NCBI RefSeq assembly: GCF_001641695.1 | Contig: NZ_LSEF01000028.1 | Location: 17,665-81,664 of the forward strand | Reading direction: 5' to 3' | Length of the DNA stretch: 64,000 nucleotides | From: Bradyrhizobium neotropicale | GTDB lineage: Bacteria > Pseudomonadota > Alphaproteobacteria > Rhizobiales > Xanthobacteraceae | In this document: piece after piece, positions 33,708 through 43,357 of the stretch | Position numbering within the stretch: the first letter of the stretch is position 1 | Layout: every line of letters starts with the position of its first letter | Notes under the pieces: generated by a model | The model's input: only the letters and a program-made list of their open reading frames with translations | Databases searched by the model: none | Told to the model about the DNA's origin: nothing | Position numbers and translations under genes: made by a program

Positions 33708-34343
33708 TCAAATCGCCCGCGCGAACATTCGAAAGCCGGGTGCGCCGATCAAGGCCTCGAAGGCGGGATCACGCTTCTCTTCCGCAAAGACAAATCCCGC
33801 TTTGCTGTAGCAGCGCTCGGCGGCGTCATTGCCGATCAAGAACGAAATGGTTGCCCGCGCAAAGCCGGCCGCCTTGCCGGTGTCCAGTGCACGCGCGATC
33901 AGCGCCTGCAACAGGCCGCGGCCGCGATGAGCGGGATCGGTCGCGACATGCTCGATCATCCAGTCACCCTCGCCGCCTTGCACCCAGCAGCCCCGAACAT
34001 AAGCGCCGCGCTGCCGGATCGCTTCCAGCTCCGACGCGGCGAGCCCGGTCGTTCCTGCGACCTCCTCGACTGCGCGCCAGGCCGCAGGTCCCGTGCCGGC
34101 TGCAAGCAGCGCGCAGAGTGCGGCAGCAGGCTTGCCGTCGACTTCGGCGATGATGAATTGCGATACGTGCCACATCGACACCGCGCGTGCGACCGCGATT
34201 CGCGCCATGAAATCCAGGCACTGCACCTCGGGCCAGCCGAGAGCGACATCGAACCAGCCGCGCGGCCGGTAGCCGCGCTGCGCTGACAAGATGGTTCTAG
34301 CGACGAAATCGGCATCGTCGGGACGCGCAGACCGTATCGTCAT
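33708..34343 (-). CDS. GNAT family N-acetyltransferase
   Basis: About 211 residues. The acetyl-CoA-binding motif is HVATDPAHRGRGLLQALIARAL near residues 130-150, preceded by strands typical of the GNAT fold and followed by NDAAERCYSKAGFVFAEEKRD. The start is placed at the ATG giving MTIRSARPDDADF, a common GNAT N-terminus; an ATG four codons upstream is the alternative. Substrate unknown. It lies 22 bp after the downstream end of the CoA-transferase pair in the same direction. Confidence 0.88.
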   Translation of the reverse strand: MTIRSARPDDADFVARTILSAQRGYRPRGWFDVALGWPEVQCLDFMARIAVARAVSMWHVSQFIIAEVDGKPAAALCALLAAGTGPAAWRAVEEVAGTTGLAASELEAIRQRGAYVRGCWVQGGEGDWMIEHVATDPAHRGRGLLQALIARALDTGKAAGFARATISFLIGNDAAERCYSKAGFVFAEEKRDPAFEALIGAPGFRMFARAI

Positions 34344-34365
34344 GCGCGCGCCCATTCGCGAAACC

Positions 34366-35016
34366 TTACGTGTTCTTCAGCGCGACGCGGAATTCGGCCT
34401 CGGTCTTGGCCTTGACCTCGTCGAGCGAAACGCCGTCGGCGAGCTCGATCAGGGCCATGCCACCGTCGCCGTGCTTGTCGATGGTGAAGACGGCGAGATC
34501 GGTCACGACCATGTCGACCACGCGCTCGCCGGTCAGCGGCAGGTTGCACGTCTTCAGCAGCTTCGGGCCGTCCTTGGCGGAATGCTCCATCACCACGACG
34601 ACGCGCTTGACGCCGGCGACGAGGTCCATCGCGCCGCCCATGCCCTTGACCATCTTGCCCGGGATCATCCAGTTGGCGAGGTCGCCGTTCTGGGCGACCT
34701 GCATGGCGCCGAGGATGGACAGATCCATGTGCCCGCCGCGGATCATGCCGAAGGAATCCGCGCTGGAGAAATAGGCGGTCGACGGCAACTCGCTCACGGT
34801 CTGCTTGCCGGCGTTGATGAGGTCGGCATCTTCCTCGCCCTCATAGGGGAACGGTCCCATGCCGAGCATGCCGTTCTCGCTCTGCAGGCTGACGTCCATG
34901 CCGTCCGGGATGTAGTTCGAGACCAGCGTCGGGATGCCGATGCCGAGATTGACGTAGTAGCCGTCGCGCAGTTCCTTCGCGGCGCGCGCGGCCATCTTTT
35001 CACGGGTCCAGGCCAT
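34366..35016 (-). CDS. 3-oxoacid CoA-transferase family, subunit B
   Basis: A 216-residue subunit of a class I CoA-transferase. It carries the active-site glutamate motif SENG ([20 protein letters not shown]), which forms the thioester with CoA, and [12 protein letters not shown] near the N-terminus. With subunit A it moves CoA between acyl-CoA and an oxoacid such as acetoacetate or 3-oxoadipate; the lengths and motifs fit the succinyl-CoA:3-ketoacid type best. Follows subunit A by 17 bp. Confidence 0.93.
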   Translation of the reverse strand: MAWTREKMAARAAKELRDGYYVNLGIGIPTLVSNYIPDGMDVSLQSENGMLGMGPFPYEGEEDADLINAGKQTVSELPSTAYFSSADSFGMIRGGHMDLSILGAMQVAQNGDLANWMIPGKMVKGMGGAMDLVAGVKRVVVVMEHSAKDGPKLLKTCNLPLTGERVVDMVVTDLAVFTIDKHGDGGMALIELADGVSLDEVKAKTEAEFRVALKNT

Positions 35017-35033
35017 GTGACTCTCCTGATCTC

Positions 35034-35741
35034 TTAAGCTGCCGGGCGCGGGCGGGTGTTGCGGAATTCGATGCGCTTCTTGGCCGCGCCGACCTCGACG
35101 ATGCGCTTCACGAAAATGCCGGGCGTGTGGATGTGGTCGGGATTGAGTTCGCCGGCCGGAACCAGATGCTCGACCTCGGCCACCGTGATCTTCGCGGCAG
35201 TCGCCATCATCGGGTTAAAGTTGCGCGCGGTCTTGCGGTAAATGAGGTTGCCGGCGGTGTCGCCCTTCCAGGCGTGCACGATGGCGAGGTCGGCGAACAG
35301 GCCGCGCTCCATCAGATACTTCTCGCCGTCGAACTCCTTCACTTCCTTGCCTTCGGCGATCAGCGTGCCGACGCCGGTCTTGGTGTAGAAGGCCGGAATG
35401 CCCGCGCCGCCGGCGCGAATGCGCTCGGCGAGCGTGCCCTGCGGGTTGAATTCGAGTTCCAGCTCGCCGGCGAGGAATTGCTGGGCGAACAGCTTGTTCT
35501 CGCCGACATAGGACGAGATCATCTTCTTGATCTGCCGGGTTTCCAGGAGGCGGCTAAGGCCGATGCCGTCGACGCCGGCATTGTTGGAGACCACCGTGAG
35601 GCCCTTGACGCCGGAGTCGCGGATCGCGTCCGACAGCTCCTCGGCGATGCCGCAGAGGCCGAAGCCGCCAGACATGACCATCATGCCGTCCTTCAGAATG
35701 CCGTCGAGAGCCGACTTGGCGTCGGGATAAACCTTGTTCAT
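35034..35741 (-). CDS. 3-oxoacid CoA-transferase family, subunit A
   Basis: A 235-residue CoA-transferase alpha subunit with the CoA-binding glycine-rich loop [13 protein letters not shown] (residues ~24-36) and the conserved [15 protein letters not shown] block. First gene of the two-subunit operon. Likely used in ketone-body or polyhydroxybutyrate breakdown, cytosolic. The precise acceptor acid cannot be read from the sequence. Confidence 0.94.
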   Translation of the reverse strand: MNKVYPDAKSALDGILKDGMMVMSGGFGLCGIAEELSDAIRDSGVKGLTVVSNNAGVDGIGLSRLLETRQIKKMISSYVGENKLFAQQFLAGELELEFNPQGTLAERIRAGGAGIPAFYTKTGVGTLIAEGKEVKEFDGEKYLMERGLFADLAIVHAWKGDTAGNLIYRKTARNFNPMMATAAKITVAEVEHLVPAGELNPDHIHTPGIFVKRIVEVGAAKKRIEFRNTRPRPAA

Positions 35742-36006
35742 GCAGGAAACCTTCGGCTTGGAGGCGTCGCGCGCCCTTCATTCGCGGCGATTATTAGGCG
35801 AAATGGTCCGAGGCCGTCAATGATACGGGGTTCTCCGCCCCGCCGACCGATGATAGAAGCTGCCCACGCCGTGGGCATAACCGCCCCGCGGCCTTGAAAG
35901 CGACAAGAAAACCCATCAAGTTGCGGGGGTTGGGTATGGGCGCGCAGGTTTTCCGGCCCGCCCTACTGGCTCCAACGACCAACCCGATCAGGACACGCCA
36001 TTGACC

Positions 36007-37935
36007 ATGGCCCAAGGAATGAAGCGCCTCGGGACGCCGATCGCGGCGCTGCTCGGCGTGGTGCTGATCGCCCTGATCGCGACCTCATGGCTCATCAACC
36101 GCGACGCGCTGCGCCAGGCGGTGGAGGCGCAGATCCGCGACGTCACCGGGCTCGAGCTCAATGTCGCAGGCGCGATCGACATCTCGCTTCTGCCGGCCAG
36201 CTACATCTCCTTCCACGATGTCGGCCTCAAGGGCGGCGGCACCAGCGATCCGGCGCTGCATGTTGACGTACTCACCGCGAATCTGCGGCTGCTGCCGCTA
36301 CTGCTGCAACGGTTCGAGATCGCCGACCTGATGCTGCTGCGGCCGCATATCCATGTCAGCCTCAAGCCGGACGGCGAGAGCAACTGGACGCCCTTCATCC
36401 AGACCATCGCGCGCACGATGAAGCCCGGCGCCGACAACCAGGTCTCGTTCTCCGAGATCAGGATCCAGGACGGCGTGCTCAATTACGAGGATGTCGCCAC
36501 CCACGCGACCGAGAAGCTCGAGGACATCGACCTGTCGCTGGCCTGGCCCTCGATCTCGCGGTCCTTTGCCGCGACCGGGCAGTTCGACTGGCGCGGCGAG
36601 CGCGTCGACGGCTCGATCAGCTTCGCCGATTTCGTTGCCGCTCTCTCGGGCGACCGCTCGGGGCTGAAGGCGCGGATCGCCAGCGCGCCGCTCAAGCTCG
36701 CCTTCGACGGCAGCGTCGCCAACCGCACCAGCCCGATGATGGAGGGCACCCTCACGATCGACAGCCCGTCCTTGCGCAACGCGCTGCGCTGGGCCGGTCA
36801 GCCGCAGCCCGGCAGCGGCGGCTTCGGCCGCTTCGCCCTGAAGGCGCGGGCCAATGTGGTGGGCGCCTCGATCGCGCTCACCAACGTCAATGTCGAGCTT
36901 GACGGCAACGTTGCCGAAGGCGTGATGACCTACGCCAATAACGGCCGACAGACGCTGTCGGCGACACTGGCCGCCGACGCGCTCGACTTCACGCCCTACA
37001 TCTCGACCTTCCGCCTGCTGGCCAGCGGCGCGCGCGACTGGAACAGGCAGCTGTTCGATCTCAACGGCCTGTCGACCACCGACCTCGACATGCGCCTGTC
37101 GGCGGCGCGGCTGACGGTCGGGCCGTCGAAGCTCGGCCGCACCGCGATCGGCGCGAACCTGCGCAACGGCACGCTGGCGCTCTCGGTCGGCGAGGCGCAG
37201 GTCTATGGCGGCATTGCCAAGGGCTCGTTCGGCATCGCGCGCTCGGACACCGTCGCCGACGTCAAGGCGCAATTGCAGTTCACCGATGTCGACCTCCAGG
37301 CCTGCACCTCGGAGCTGTTCGGCATCAACAAGCTGTCCGGCCGCGGCAACATCAACGTGTCGCTCGTCGCCTCCGGCTCGAGCCCGTTCGGCCTCGCCCA
37401 ATCGCTCGACGGCACCGCCAGCGTGATCGGGCATGACGGCGCGATTTCGGGCTTCAACGCCGAGCAGCTCTTGAAACGGCTGGAGCGGCGGCCGCTGTCC
37501 GGCGGCGGCAATTTCCGCAACGGCTCGACGCCGTACGACAATCTCACCATTTCGGTGAAGTTCGCCGACGGGATCGCCACCGCCGAGGACATCCGCGTCG
37601 AAGGACCTTCGGCCAAGATCACGCTGACCGGCACCGCGTCGGTCCCGACGCGCGAATACGACATGAAGGGCGTGGCGAGCCTCAACACCAGCTCGGGCTT
37701 CGAGCTGCCCTTCGTGGTGCAGGGCCCCTGGGACGACCCACTGATCTTCCCCGACCCGGAGAGCCTGATCCGCCGCTCGCCGGCCTCGGCGCCCCTGCTC
37801 GACATGCTGAAGGATCGCAAGACCGGCGATGCCGTGCGCTCCGCGATCGAACGCATCACCGGCAGCGGCAAGCGCCCCGCGCCGGACGTGTCGCCGACGG
37901 TGGAGAACGCCAAAGAGAGCGCGAAGTCGAACTAG
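36007..37935 (+). CDS. AsmA family protein
   Basis: About 642 residues: a short cytoplasmic start, one N-terminal membrane anchor (IAALLGVVLIALIATSWLI) and a long periplasmic beta-rich body with the AsmA pattern (VEAQIRDVTGLELNVAGAIDI near the start; a C-terminal repeat with SGRGNINVSLVASG and LDGTASV). AsmA-like proteins form bridge-type structures for lipid transport or envelope maintenance. A TTG at 36001 and an ATG at 36019 are alternative starts; none has a strong ribosome site except GGAA near 36015. Stands alone between the CoA-transferase and an ABC transporter. Confidence 0.88.
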   Translation: MAQGMKRLGTPIAALLGVVLIALIATSWLINRDALRQAVEAQIRDVTGLELNVAGAIDISLLPASYISFHDVGLKGGGTSDPALHVDVLTANLRLLPLLLQRFEIADLMLLRPHIHVSLKPDGESNWTPFIQTIARTMKPGADNQVSFSEIRIQDGVLNYEDVATHATEKLEDIDLSLAWPSISRSFAATGQFDWRGERVDGSISFADFVAALSGDRSGLKARIASAPLKLAFDGSVANRTSPMMEGTLTIDSPSLRNALRWAGQPQPGSGGFGRFALKARANVVGASIALTNVNVELDGNVAEGVMTYANNGRQTLSATLAADALDFTPYISTFRLLASGARDWNRQLFDLNGLSTTDLDMRLSAARLTVGPSKLGRTAIGANLRNGTLALSVGEAQVYGGIAKGSFGIARSDTVADVKAQLQFTDVDLQACTSELFGINKLSGRGNINVSLVASGSSPFGLAQSLDGTASVIGHDGAISGFNAEQLLKRLERRPLSGGGNFRNGSTPYDNLTISVKFADGIATAEDIRVEGPSAKITLTGTASVPTREYDMKGVASLNTSSGFELPFVVQGPWDDPLIFPDPESLIRRSPASAPLLDMLKDRKTGDAVRSAIERITGSGKRPAPDVSPTVENAKESAKSN

Positions 37936-38319
37936 TCCTGAGCCGATCGGGTGCGCGGTCCTGGTGTCCGATCGATCGCGGAGGACGACCGATCGAAGGG
38001 CTTCAATGCCAGACCTCGGACCCGCTAAGGCGACAGTTTGGCGTCTTTGATTGCCGGCTTGAGCCGTAACGGACTTCAGCAGCGTCAGAGGCGAAATTGA
38101 TCCGCAATCATTTTGATGTTGTCGCTCGGATCGAGGTCGGGCACGTCGCGAATTGATCAGGGCGAATTAATGCGGCGTTTGGATCGATGCGCGACTGACG
38201 CATCTCAACAGGCCTCACACCAGACCTAGGTCGGACAAGAAGCCGCTAGATCGGCCCACGGCCATGCGCTAGTGTTTTAGCCAACCGGTTAAAATGCCGG
38301 TCGTTTGAGGGAGAAAAAC
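37936..38319. other. Intergenic region before an ABC transporter operon
   Basis: 384 bp with no convincing gene. Contains a dyad TTTTAGCC / GGTTAAAA near 38275-38294 just ahead of the binding-protein start. The rest shows no repeat family or RNA gene that I can recognise; a few TTGATC/GATCAAT-like words occur but no proper Fnr box. Confidence 0.5.
38275..38294. promoter_or_regulatory. Palindrome upstream of the ABC binding-protein gene, candidate operator
   Basis: TTTTAgCC-AACC-GGtTAAAA is an inverted repeat with an AACCGGTT core, 25 bp before the GTG start. The size and CG-centred core resemble LacI-family operators that often control sugar importers. No regulator gene is adjacent, so the binder is unknown. 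Confidence 0.4.
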
Positions 38320-39705
38320 GTGAGATCCAAGGTTATTGGCGCATTATCACTCGCGGTTGCTGCGGTCGGGCTGTTTGCGGCCACTGCACCCGCATTTGCG
38401 CAGCAGAAGACGATCACGGTCTGGTGGGGCAAGGGCTTCTATCGGTCCGAAGACGACGCGCTGATCGCGGCCATCAAGAAGTTTGAAGAGAAGACCGGCA
38501 TCAAGGTCGAATTGTCGCAGTATGCGATTCAGGACATGATTCCGAAGACGGTGGCCGCGCTCGATGCCGGCACCGTGCCGGATATCGCCTATTCCGACTC
38601 CTATGACGTGCAGGCGCAGGGCAAGTGGGCCTACGAAGGCAAGCTCGAGGATCTGTCTGACGTCATGGAGCCGATCAAGGATCGGTTCGCACCGAACACA
38701 CTGGAAGCGTCGATCCTCTACAACGACGTCGCCAAGAAGAAGGCCTATTACGGCTTTCCGCTGAAGCAGCAGAGCATGCACGTCCAGATCTGGAACGACA
38801 TGCTGGAGAAGGCCGGCTTCAAGCAGAGCGACATCCCGACCGACTGGAACGGCTACTGGACGTTCTGGTGCGACAAGGTGCAGCCGGCGATCCGCAAGGC
38901 GACCGGCCAGCGCATCTATGCAGTCGGTCAGCCGATGGGCGTGGAATCGACCGACGCCTTCCAATCGTTCTACACCTTCATGGACGCCTACCACGTCAAG
39001 CTGGTCGACGACGACGGCAAGCTCCTGGTCGACGATCCCAAGGTGCGCGACGGCCTGATCAAGGCGATGAAGGACTACACCGACACCTACATCAAGGGTT
39101 GCACGCCGCCCTCGTCCACGACCTGGAAGGATCCGGACAACAACGTTGCCTTCCACAACAAGACGATCGTGATGACGCACAACTTCACGATCTCGATCGC
39201 AGCAAAGTGGTACGAGGACTCCCAGAACCAGGCGCTCACGCCCGAGCAGCGCGAAGCCGGCAAGAAGGCCTACGAGCAGGACATCATCACCGCGTCCTTC
39301 CCGAAGGCGCCGGATGGTTCGACGATCAAGTACCGCTCCGACGTCAAAACCGGCCTGATCTTCACCGCGGCCAAGAACAAGGCCGAGGCCAAGCAGTTCC
39401 TCAGCTTCCTGCTTCAGGAAGAGAATGTCCGCCCCTACATCGAAGGCGCGCTCGGCCGCTGGTTCCCGGTGACGAAGGAAAGCCAGGCCAGCCCGTTCTG
39501 GCAGGCTGACCGGCACCGCAAGGCGGTCTACAACCAGTTCATGGGCGGCACCGCGCCGTTCGACTTCACCAAGAACTGGAAGTTCACGATCCTGAACAAC
39601 GAGAACGTGTGGGCCAAGGCGATGAACCGGGTGGTGAGCGAGAAGGTCCCGGTCGACAAGGCCGTCGACGAACTGATCGTCCGCATCAAGCAAGTCGCGG
39701 GCTAA
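38320..39705 (+). CDS. ABC transporter solute-binding protein (family 1)
   Basis: About 461 residues, Sec signal peptide (IGALSLAVAAVGLFAATAPAFA). A sugar-type extracellular binding protein (ITVWWGKGFYRSEDDALIAA at the mature N-terminus, GFPLKQQSMHVQIWNDMLEKAG). The start is the GTG at 38320 after GAGGGAGA; a TTG 15 bp earlier is less likely. A hairpin separates it from two permease genes. No ATPase is linked. The substrate is not predictable; the family covers sugars, polyols and glycosides. Confidence 0.91.
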   Translation: MRSKVIGALSLAVAAVGLFAATAPAFAQQKTITVWWGKGFYRSEDDALIAAIKKFEEKTGIKVELSQYAIQDMIPKTVAALDAGTVPDIAYSDSYDVQAQGKWAYEGKLEDLSDVMEPIKDRFAPNTLEASILYNDVAKKKAYYGFPLKQQSMHVQIWNDMLEKAGFKQSDIPTDWNGYWTFWCDKVQPAIRKATGQRIYAVGQPMGVESTDAFQSFYTFMDAYHVKLVDDDGKLLVDDPKVRDGLIKAMKDYTDTYIKGCTPPSSTTWKDPDNNVAFHNKTIVMTHNFTISIAAKWYEDSQNQALTPEQREAGKKAYEQDIITASFPKAPDGSTIKYRSDVKTGLIFTAAKNKAEAKQFLSFLLQEENVRPYIEGALGRWFPVTKESQASPFWQADRHRKAVYNQFMGGTAPFDFTKNWKFTILNNENVWAKAMNRVVSEKVPVDKAVDELIVRIKQVAG

Positions 39706-39713
39706 ATCATCCT

Positions 39714-39742
39714 CACCTCTCCCCGCGCCGCGGGGAGAGGTG
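39714..39742. repeat. Perfect GC-rich hairpin between binding-protein and permease genes
   Basis: CACCTCTCCCCGCG and CGCGGGGAGAGGTG pair perfectly (14 bp stem) with a one-base centre. It lacks a T-run and starts 8 bp after the stop codon. It probably stabilises the upstream mRNA or limits read-through, as in other sugar ABC operons. Sequence words overlap the repeat at 23.0 kb (CTCTCCCCGC). Confidence 0.8.
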
Positions 39743-39799
39743 ATAAACCATCACCGGCCGCATCACGCGGTCGGCAGTCCGTTCAAAGAGTCCTGAAGA

Positions 39800-40672
39800 A
39801 TGGCGATTACGCTCTCTGGCGATCAGGCCATGCCCTCCCCGCCCTTGTCGTCGCGGCTAACGCCGGCGCAGGTCTGGGGCATCGTGCTGCTCGCGCCCTA
39901 CCTGCTCGTTTTCCTTGCCTTCGTCGTCTATCCCGTCGGTTACGGGCTGTGGCTGGCGCGCGCTCCCGAAAACTATGTCGCGCTCTACAACGATCCGATT
40001 TTCGCACGCGCCGCGGTCAACACGCTGATCTTCCTGGTCATCGGCATCAACATCAAGATGCTGATCGCGCTGTTCCTGTCCGGCTTCTTCGCCCAGCAGC
40101 GCACCTGGATCAAATGGCTCTCGGTGATCTTCATCCTGCCCTGGGCGGTGCCGTCGATCCCGACCATCCTGTCGGTCCGCTTCATGCTCAATCCCGAATG
40201 GGGCATGGTCAATCACCTCATATTCACCTTAACCGGCGATGACGGCCCCAACTGGCTGAACGATCCGACCGTGGCGCTGACCATGGCGATCGCCGTGCAC
40301 ATCTGGAAGTCGCTGCCGTTCTGGACGCTGATCCTGATCACCGGCCGTCTTGCGATCTCGCATGACCTGTTCGAGGCCGCCGAGGTTGATGGCGCGAGCT
40401 GGTGGCAGAAATTCCGCTACATCACCTGGCCATCGATGCAGACGCTCTACGTCACCTGCACGCTGCTCTCGATGATCTGGACGCTGGGGGACTTCAACAG
40501 CGTCTACCTGCTCACCGGCGGCGGGCCGGCCGACCTCACCCATGTGCTGGCAACGCTCGGCATCCGCTATCTCCGGCTCGACCAGCTCTCGCTCGCGATG
40601 GCCTCCATCGTCTGCGCGATGCCGTTCGTTCTGCCGCTCGTGTACTTCATGATGAAACGGTTGTCGCGATGA
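39800..40672 (+). CDS. ABC transporter permease (MalF-like)
   Basis: A 290-residue permease with six helices and the EAA loop (FEAAEVDGASWWQKFRYITW). Belongs with the binding protein upstream and overlaps the second permease by 4 bp (ATGA). The periplasmic loop MLNPEWGMVNHLIF is typical of sugar permeases. Confidence 0.92.
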   Translation: MAITLSGDQAMPSPPLSSRLTPAQVWGIVLLAPYLLVFLAFVVYPVGYGLWLARAPENYVALYNDPIFARAAVNTLIFLVIGINIKMLIALFLSGFFAQQRTWIKWLSVIFILPWAVPSIPTILSVRFMLNPEWGMVNHLIFTLTGDDGPNWLNDPTVALTMAIAVHIWKSLPFWTLILITGRLAISHDLFEAAEVDGASWWQKFRYITWPSMQTLYVTCTLLSMIWTLGDFNSVYLLTGGGPADLTHVLATLGIRYLRLDQLSLAMASIVCAMPFVLPLVYFMMKRLSR

Positions 40673-41520
40673 AGCTCCCTACCCTACGCGAAGTCGCGAC
40701 CGAAGCGCGGTTGCTGCTGATCGGTATTCCCGTCTTCCTCTGGACGATGATCCCGATCTACCACATGTTCCTGTTCGCGATCTCTCCGAAGGAGGACGCG
40801 TTCTCGGGCAAGCTGTGGCCCGATCATCCGACGCTGCACAACTTCTCAATCGTGTTCAATCAGCAGCACTACTTCCTGCGCGACTTCTATGTGCAGTTCT
40901 GGAACTCGACGCTGATCGCCGCAGCCGTCGGCGTGATGACACTGTTCATCGCCACCGCAGCGGCGTTCTCGATCTCGCGGCTGCGCGTGCCCGGCGGGCG
41001 CATCGTGATGAATCTGGCGCTCTTCACCTACTTCATCCCCGCGGCGTTCCTCGCCGTGCCGATGTACCGCACCATGGCCAATTACGGCCTGCTCAACAAT
41101 CACTGGTCACTAATCCTGGCCATGGTGACGATCGCCTCGCCCTACGCGATCTGGGTGCTGAAGCAGGCCTCCGACAAGCTGCCGGTCGAGCTCGATGAAG
41201 CAGCCGTGATGGACGGCGCCACCACGCTCCAGATCTTCCGCCTGGTCTATCTGCCGCTGATGATGCCCTCGCTGGTGGCGATCGGCACCTATGCGGTGCT
41301 GCTCGCCTGGAACGAATATCTCTACGCGTTCCTGCTGCTGTCGAACGACCGCGAGATCACGCTCCCCGTCGCGCTCGGCAACTTCCTCGCCGCCGACGAC
41401 TCGCCCTGGGAGCTGTTGATGACCACCGGCTTCATCTACGCGCTGCCGCCGGCCGCGATCTACTACGCCTTCCGCCGCTACATGGTGGGCGGGCTCACCG
41501 CGGGCGCGGTGAAGTCGTAA
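40669..41520 (+). CDS. ABC transporter permease (MalG-like)
   Basis: A 283-residue permease starting MKLPTLREVATEARLLLIG at the ATG overlapping the preceding stop. Helices and EAA loop (LDEAAVMDGATTLQIFRLVY) are intact. The frame is open far upstream inside the first permease gene, but the overlap start is the sensible one. Completes a binding protein plus two-permease set lacking an ATPase. Confidence 0.93.
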   Translation: MKLPTLREVATEARLLLIGIPVFLWTMIPIYHMFLFAISPKEDAFSGKLWPDHPTLHNFSIVFNQQHYFLRDFYVQFWNSTLIAAAVGVMTLFIATAAAFSISRLRVPGGRIVMNLALFTYFIPAAFLAVPMYRTMANYGLLNNHWSLILAMVTIASPYAIWVLKQASDKLPVELDEAAVMDGATTLQIFRLVYLPLMMPSLVAIGTYAVLLAWNEYLYAFLLLSNDREITLPVALGNFLAADDSPWELLMTTGFIYALPPAAIYYAFRRYMVGGLTAGAVKS

Positions 41521-41524
41521 TCAA

Positions 41525-41629
41525 CGTCATTCCGGGCGCGCCCCTTGGCGCGAGCCCGGAATCCATTCCGCCACGTACCCCGCTGAACAATGGATTCCGG
41601 GTTCGCGCTACGCGCGCCCCGGAATGACG
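41525..41629. repeat. Palindromic repeat, CGTCATTCCGG family (copy 2)
   Basis: CGTCATTCCGGG at 41525 and CCCCGGAATGACG ending at 41629; inner pair CCCGGAATCCATT / AATGGATTCCGGG. Same family as 29329-29434. Lies between the convergent permease genes. Confidence 0.88.
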
Positions 41630-41631
41630 GC

Positions 41632-42444
41632 TTAGAGCGGCGCGGCGCTCTCGCCCCGCGAGCTCGACAGTTTCGAGGCGAGCGAGGCGATGACGATGAC
41701 GACCGCGATCAGCGCGATCACCAGCGTACAGATCGCGTTGATCTCGGGCTTTACCCCGAGCCGCACCTCCGAATAGATCCGGATCGGCAGCGTTGCCGAG
41801 CCGGGGCCAGTGGTGAAGCTCGCGATCACGAGATCGTCGAGGGACAATGTGAAGGCGAGCATCCAGCCCGCGACGATTGCGGGCGCGATCAGCGGCAGGG
41901 TGACGGCCACGAACGCGCGCACCGGATCGCAGCCGAGATCCATCGCGGCCTCCTCCAGCGAGCGGTCGAGCGAACCAAGGCGGGACTGCACCACCACCGC
42001 GACGAAGCACATCGTCAGCGTGGTGTGCGCGATCGTCACCGTCCAGAAGCCGCGCTCGGCGTTCAGCGCCACGAACAGCAGCAAGAGCGACAGCCCGGTG
42101 ATCACCTCCGGCATCACCAGCGGCGCATAGAGCATGCCGGAGAACAGCGTGCGGCCGCGAAAGCGCTCGCCACGCGACAGCGCTACCGCAGCAAGCGTTC
42201 CGAGCAGCGCGGCAATCGTCGCGGAACAGACCGCGACCCGCAGGCTCATCCAGGCCGCCTCGATCATCGCGCGATCATTGAAGAACTCGCGGTACCAGCG
42301 CAGCGACCAGCCGCCCCACACCGTCACCAGTCGCGAATCGTTGAAGGAATAGATGACGAGGATCAGGATCGGCAAATAAAGGAAGGCCAGCCCCAGCGCG
42401 AGCGAGGCGATGTTGAAGCGGGACAGGCGGGAGGACTTGCGCAT
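41632..42444 (-). CDS. ABC transporter permease, spermidine/putrescine PotC type
   Basis: A 270-residue permease with about six helices. EAA loop SLEEAAMDLGCDPVRAFVAV and the C-terminal FTLSLDDLVIASFTTGPGS block are typical of PotC-like polyamine or related permeases. One base separates it from the upstream permease gene. The usual binding protein (PotD/PotF) is not encoded in this operon. Confidence 0.92.
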   Translation of the reverse strand: MRKSSRLSRFNIASLALGLAFLYLPILILVIYSFNDSRLVTVWGGWSLRWYREFFNDRAMIEAAWMSLRVAVCSATIAALLGTLAAVALSRGERFRGRTLFSGMLYAPLVMPEVITGLSLLLLFVALNAERGFWTVTIAHTTLTMCFVAVVVQSRLGSLDRSLEEAAMDLGCDPVRAFVAVTLPLIAPAIVAGWMLAFTLSLDDLVIASFTTGPGSATLPIRIYSEVRLGVKPEINAICTLVIALIAVVIVIASLASKLSSSRGESAAPL

Positions 42445-42445
42445 C

Positions 42446-43357
42446 TCACCGCTTCTCCAACTGCCGCCGCTGCAGTCGCTCGTATAACAGCAACGGTGCC
42501 AGCAGCACGATCAGGAGCACGATGGCCGCAGCGGACGCAACCGGCCAGTCCTTGTTGGTGAAGAATTCGAGCCACAGCGTCTGGCCGATCATCAGCGAAT
42601 TGGAGCCGGCCAGGAGATCCGGGATCACGAACTCGCCGACGATCGGGATGAAGCACAACAGCACGCCGGCGCCGACGCCGGGCAGCGACAGCGGAAAGGT
42701 GACGAGCCAGAACACCTGTAGCGGCGGCGCGCCGAGATCGGCGGCGGCCTCCTCCAGCGCCGGCTCCATCTTGGCGAGCGTGGCATAGAGCGGCAGGATC
42801 ATGAACGGCAAATAGGAATAGACGATGCCCAGATACATTGCGCTGTCGGTGGAAAGCCACACCACGGGCTGATTGACCAGATGCAGCGCCAGCAGGATCT
42901 GGTTGAGCAGGCCATCATGCTGCAAAATGTTGATCCAAGCGTAGATGCGGATCAGGAACGAGGTCCAGAACGGCACGATGACCAGCACCATTGCCACGGC
43001 CTGCCAGCGTTTCGGCAGCCGCGCCATGCCGTAGGCGATGGGGTAGCCGATCAGGAGCAGGAGCGCAGTCGCGGTGGCGGCAACGGTGAGGCTGCGCACA
43101 TAGGCGAACACATAGAGCTCGTCGGAGACGAGCAGCTTGAAATTGTCGATCGACAGCGCGGCGAACGCGGCCTTGAGCGCGGTCCAGCCCGCCGCGAGGT
43201 CGAACACGGGCAAGTAAGGCGGCTGCGCGATCGCCGTCTGCGACAGGCTGATCTTCAGCACGAAGCCGAACGGCACCAGGAAGAACAGCGCCATCCAGAG
43301 ATAGGGCGCGATGGCTGCAAACCGCGCCGGCCGGGCGAAGATGCGGCGCGCGCTCAT
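42446..43357 (-). CDS. ABC transporter permease, spermidine/putrescine PotB type
   Basis: About 303 residues, start at the ATG overlapping the ATPase stop (ATGA); an upstream in-frame ATG at 43393 would overlap the ATPase gene further. Six helices, EAA loop LEEAAADLGAPPLQVFWLVT and the PotB-like segment GEFVIPDLLAGSNS. Middle gene of the ATPase-permease-permease run. Confidence 0.93.
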   Translation of the reverse strand: MSARRIFARPARFAAIAPYLWMALFFLVPFGFVLKISLSQTAIAQPPYLPVFDLAAGWTALKAAFAALSIDNFKLLVSDELYVFAYVRSLTVAATATALLLLIGYPIAYGMARLPKRWQAVAMVLVIVPFWTSFLIRIYAWINILQHDGLLNQILLALHLVNQPVVWLSTDSAMYLGIVYSYLPFMILPLYATLAKMEPALEEAAADLGAPPLQVFWLVTFPLSLPGVGAGVLLCFIPIVGEFVIPDLLAGSNSLMIGQTLWLEFFTNKDWPVASAAAIVLLIVLLAPLLLYERLQRRQLEKR

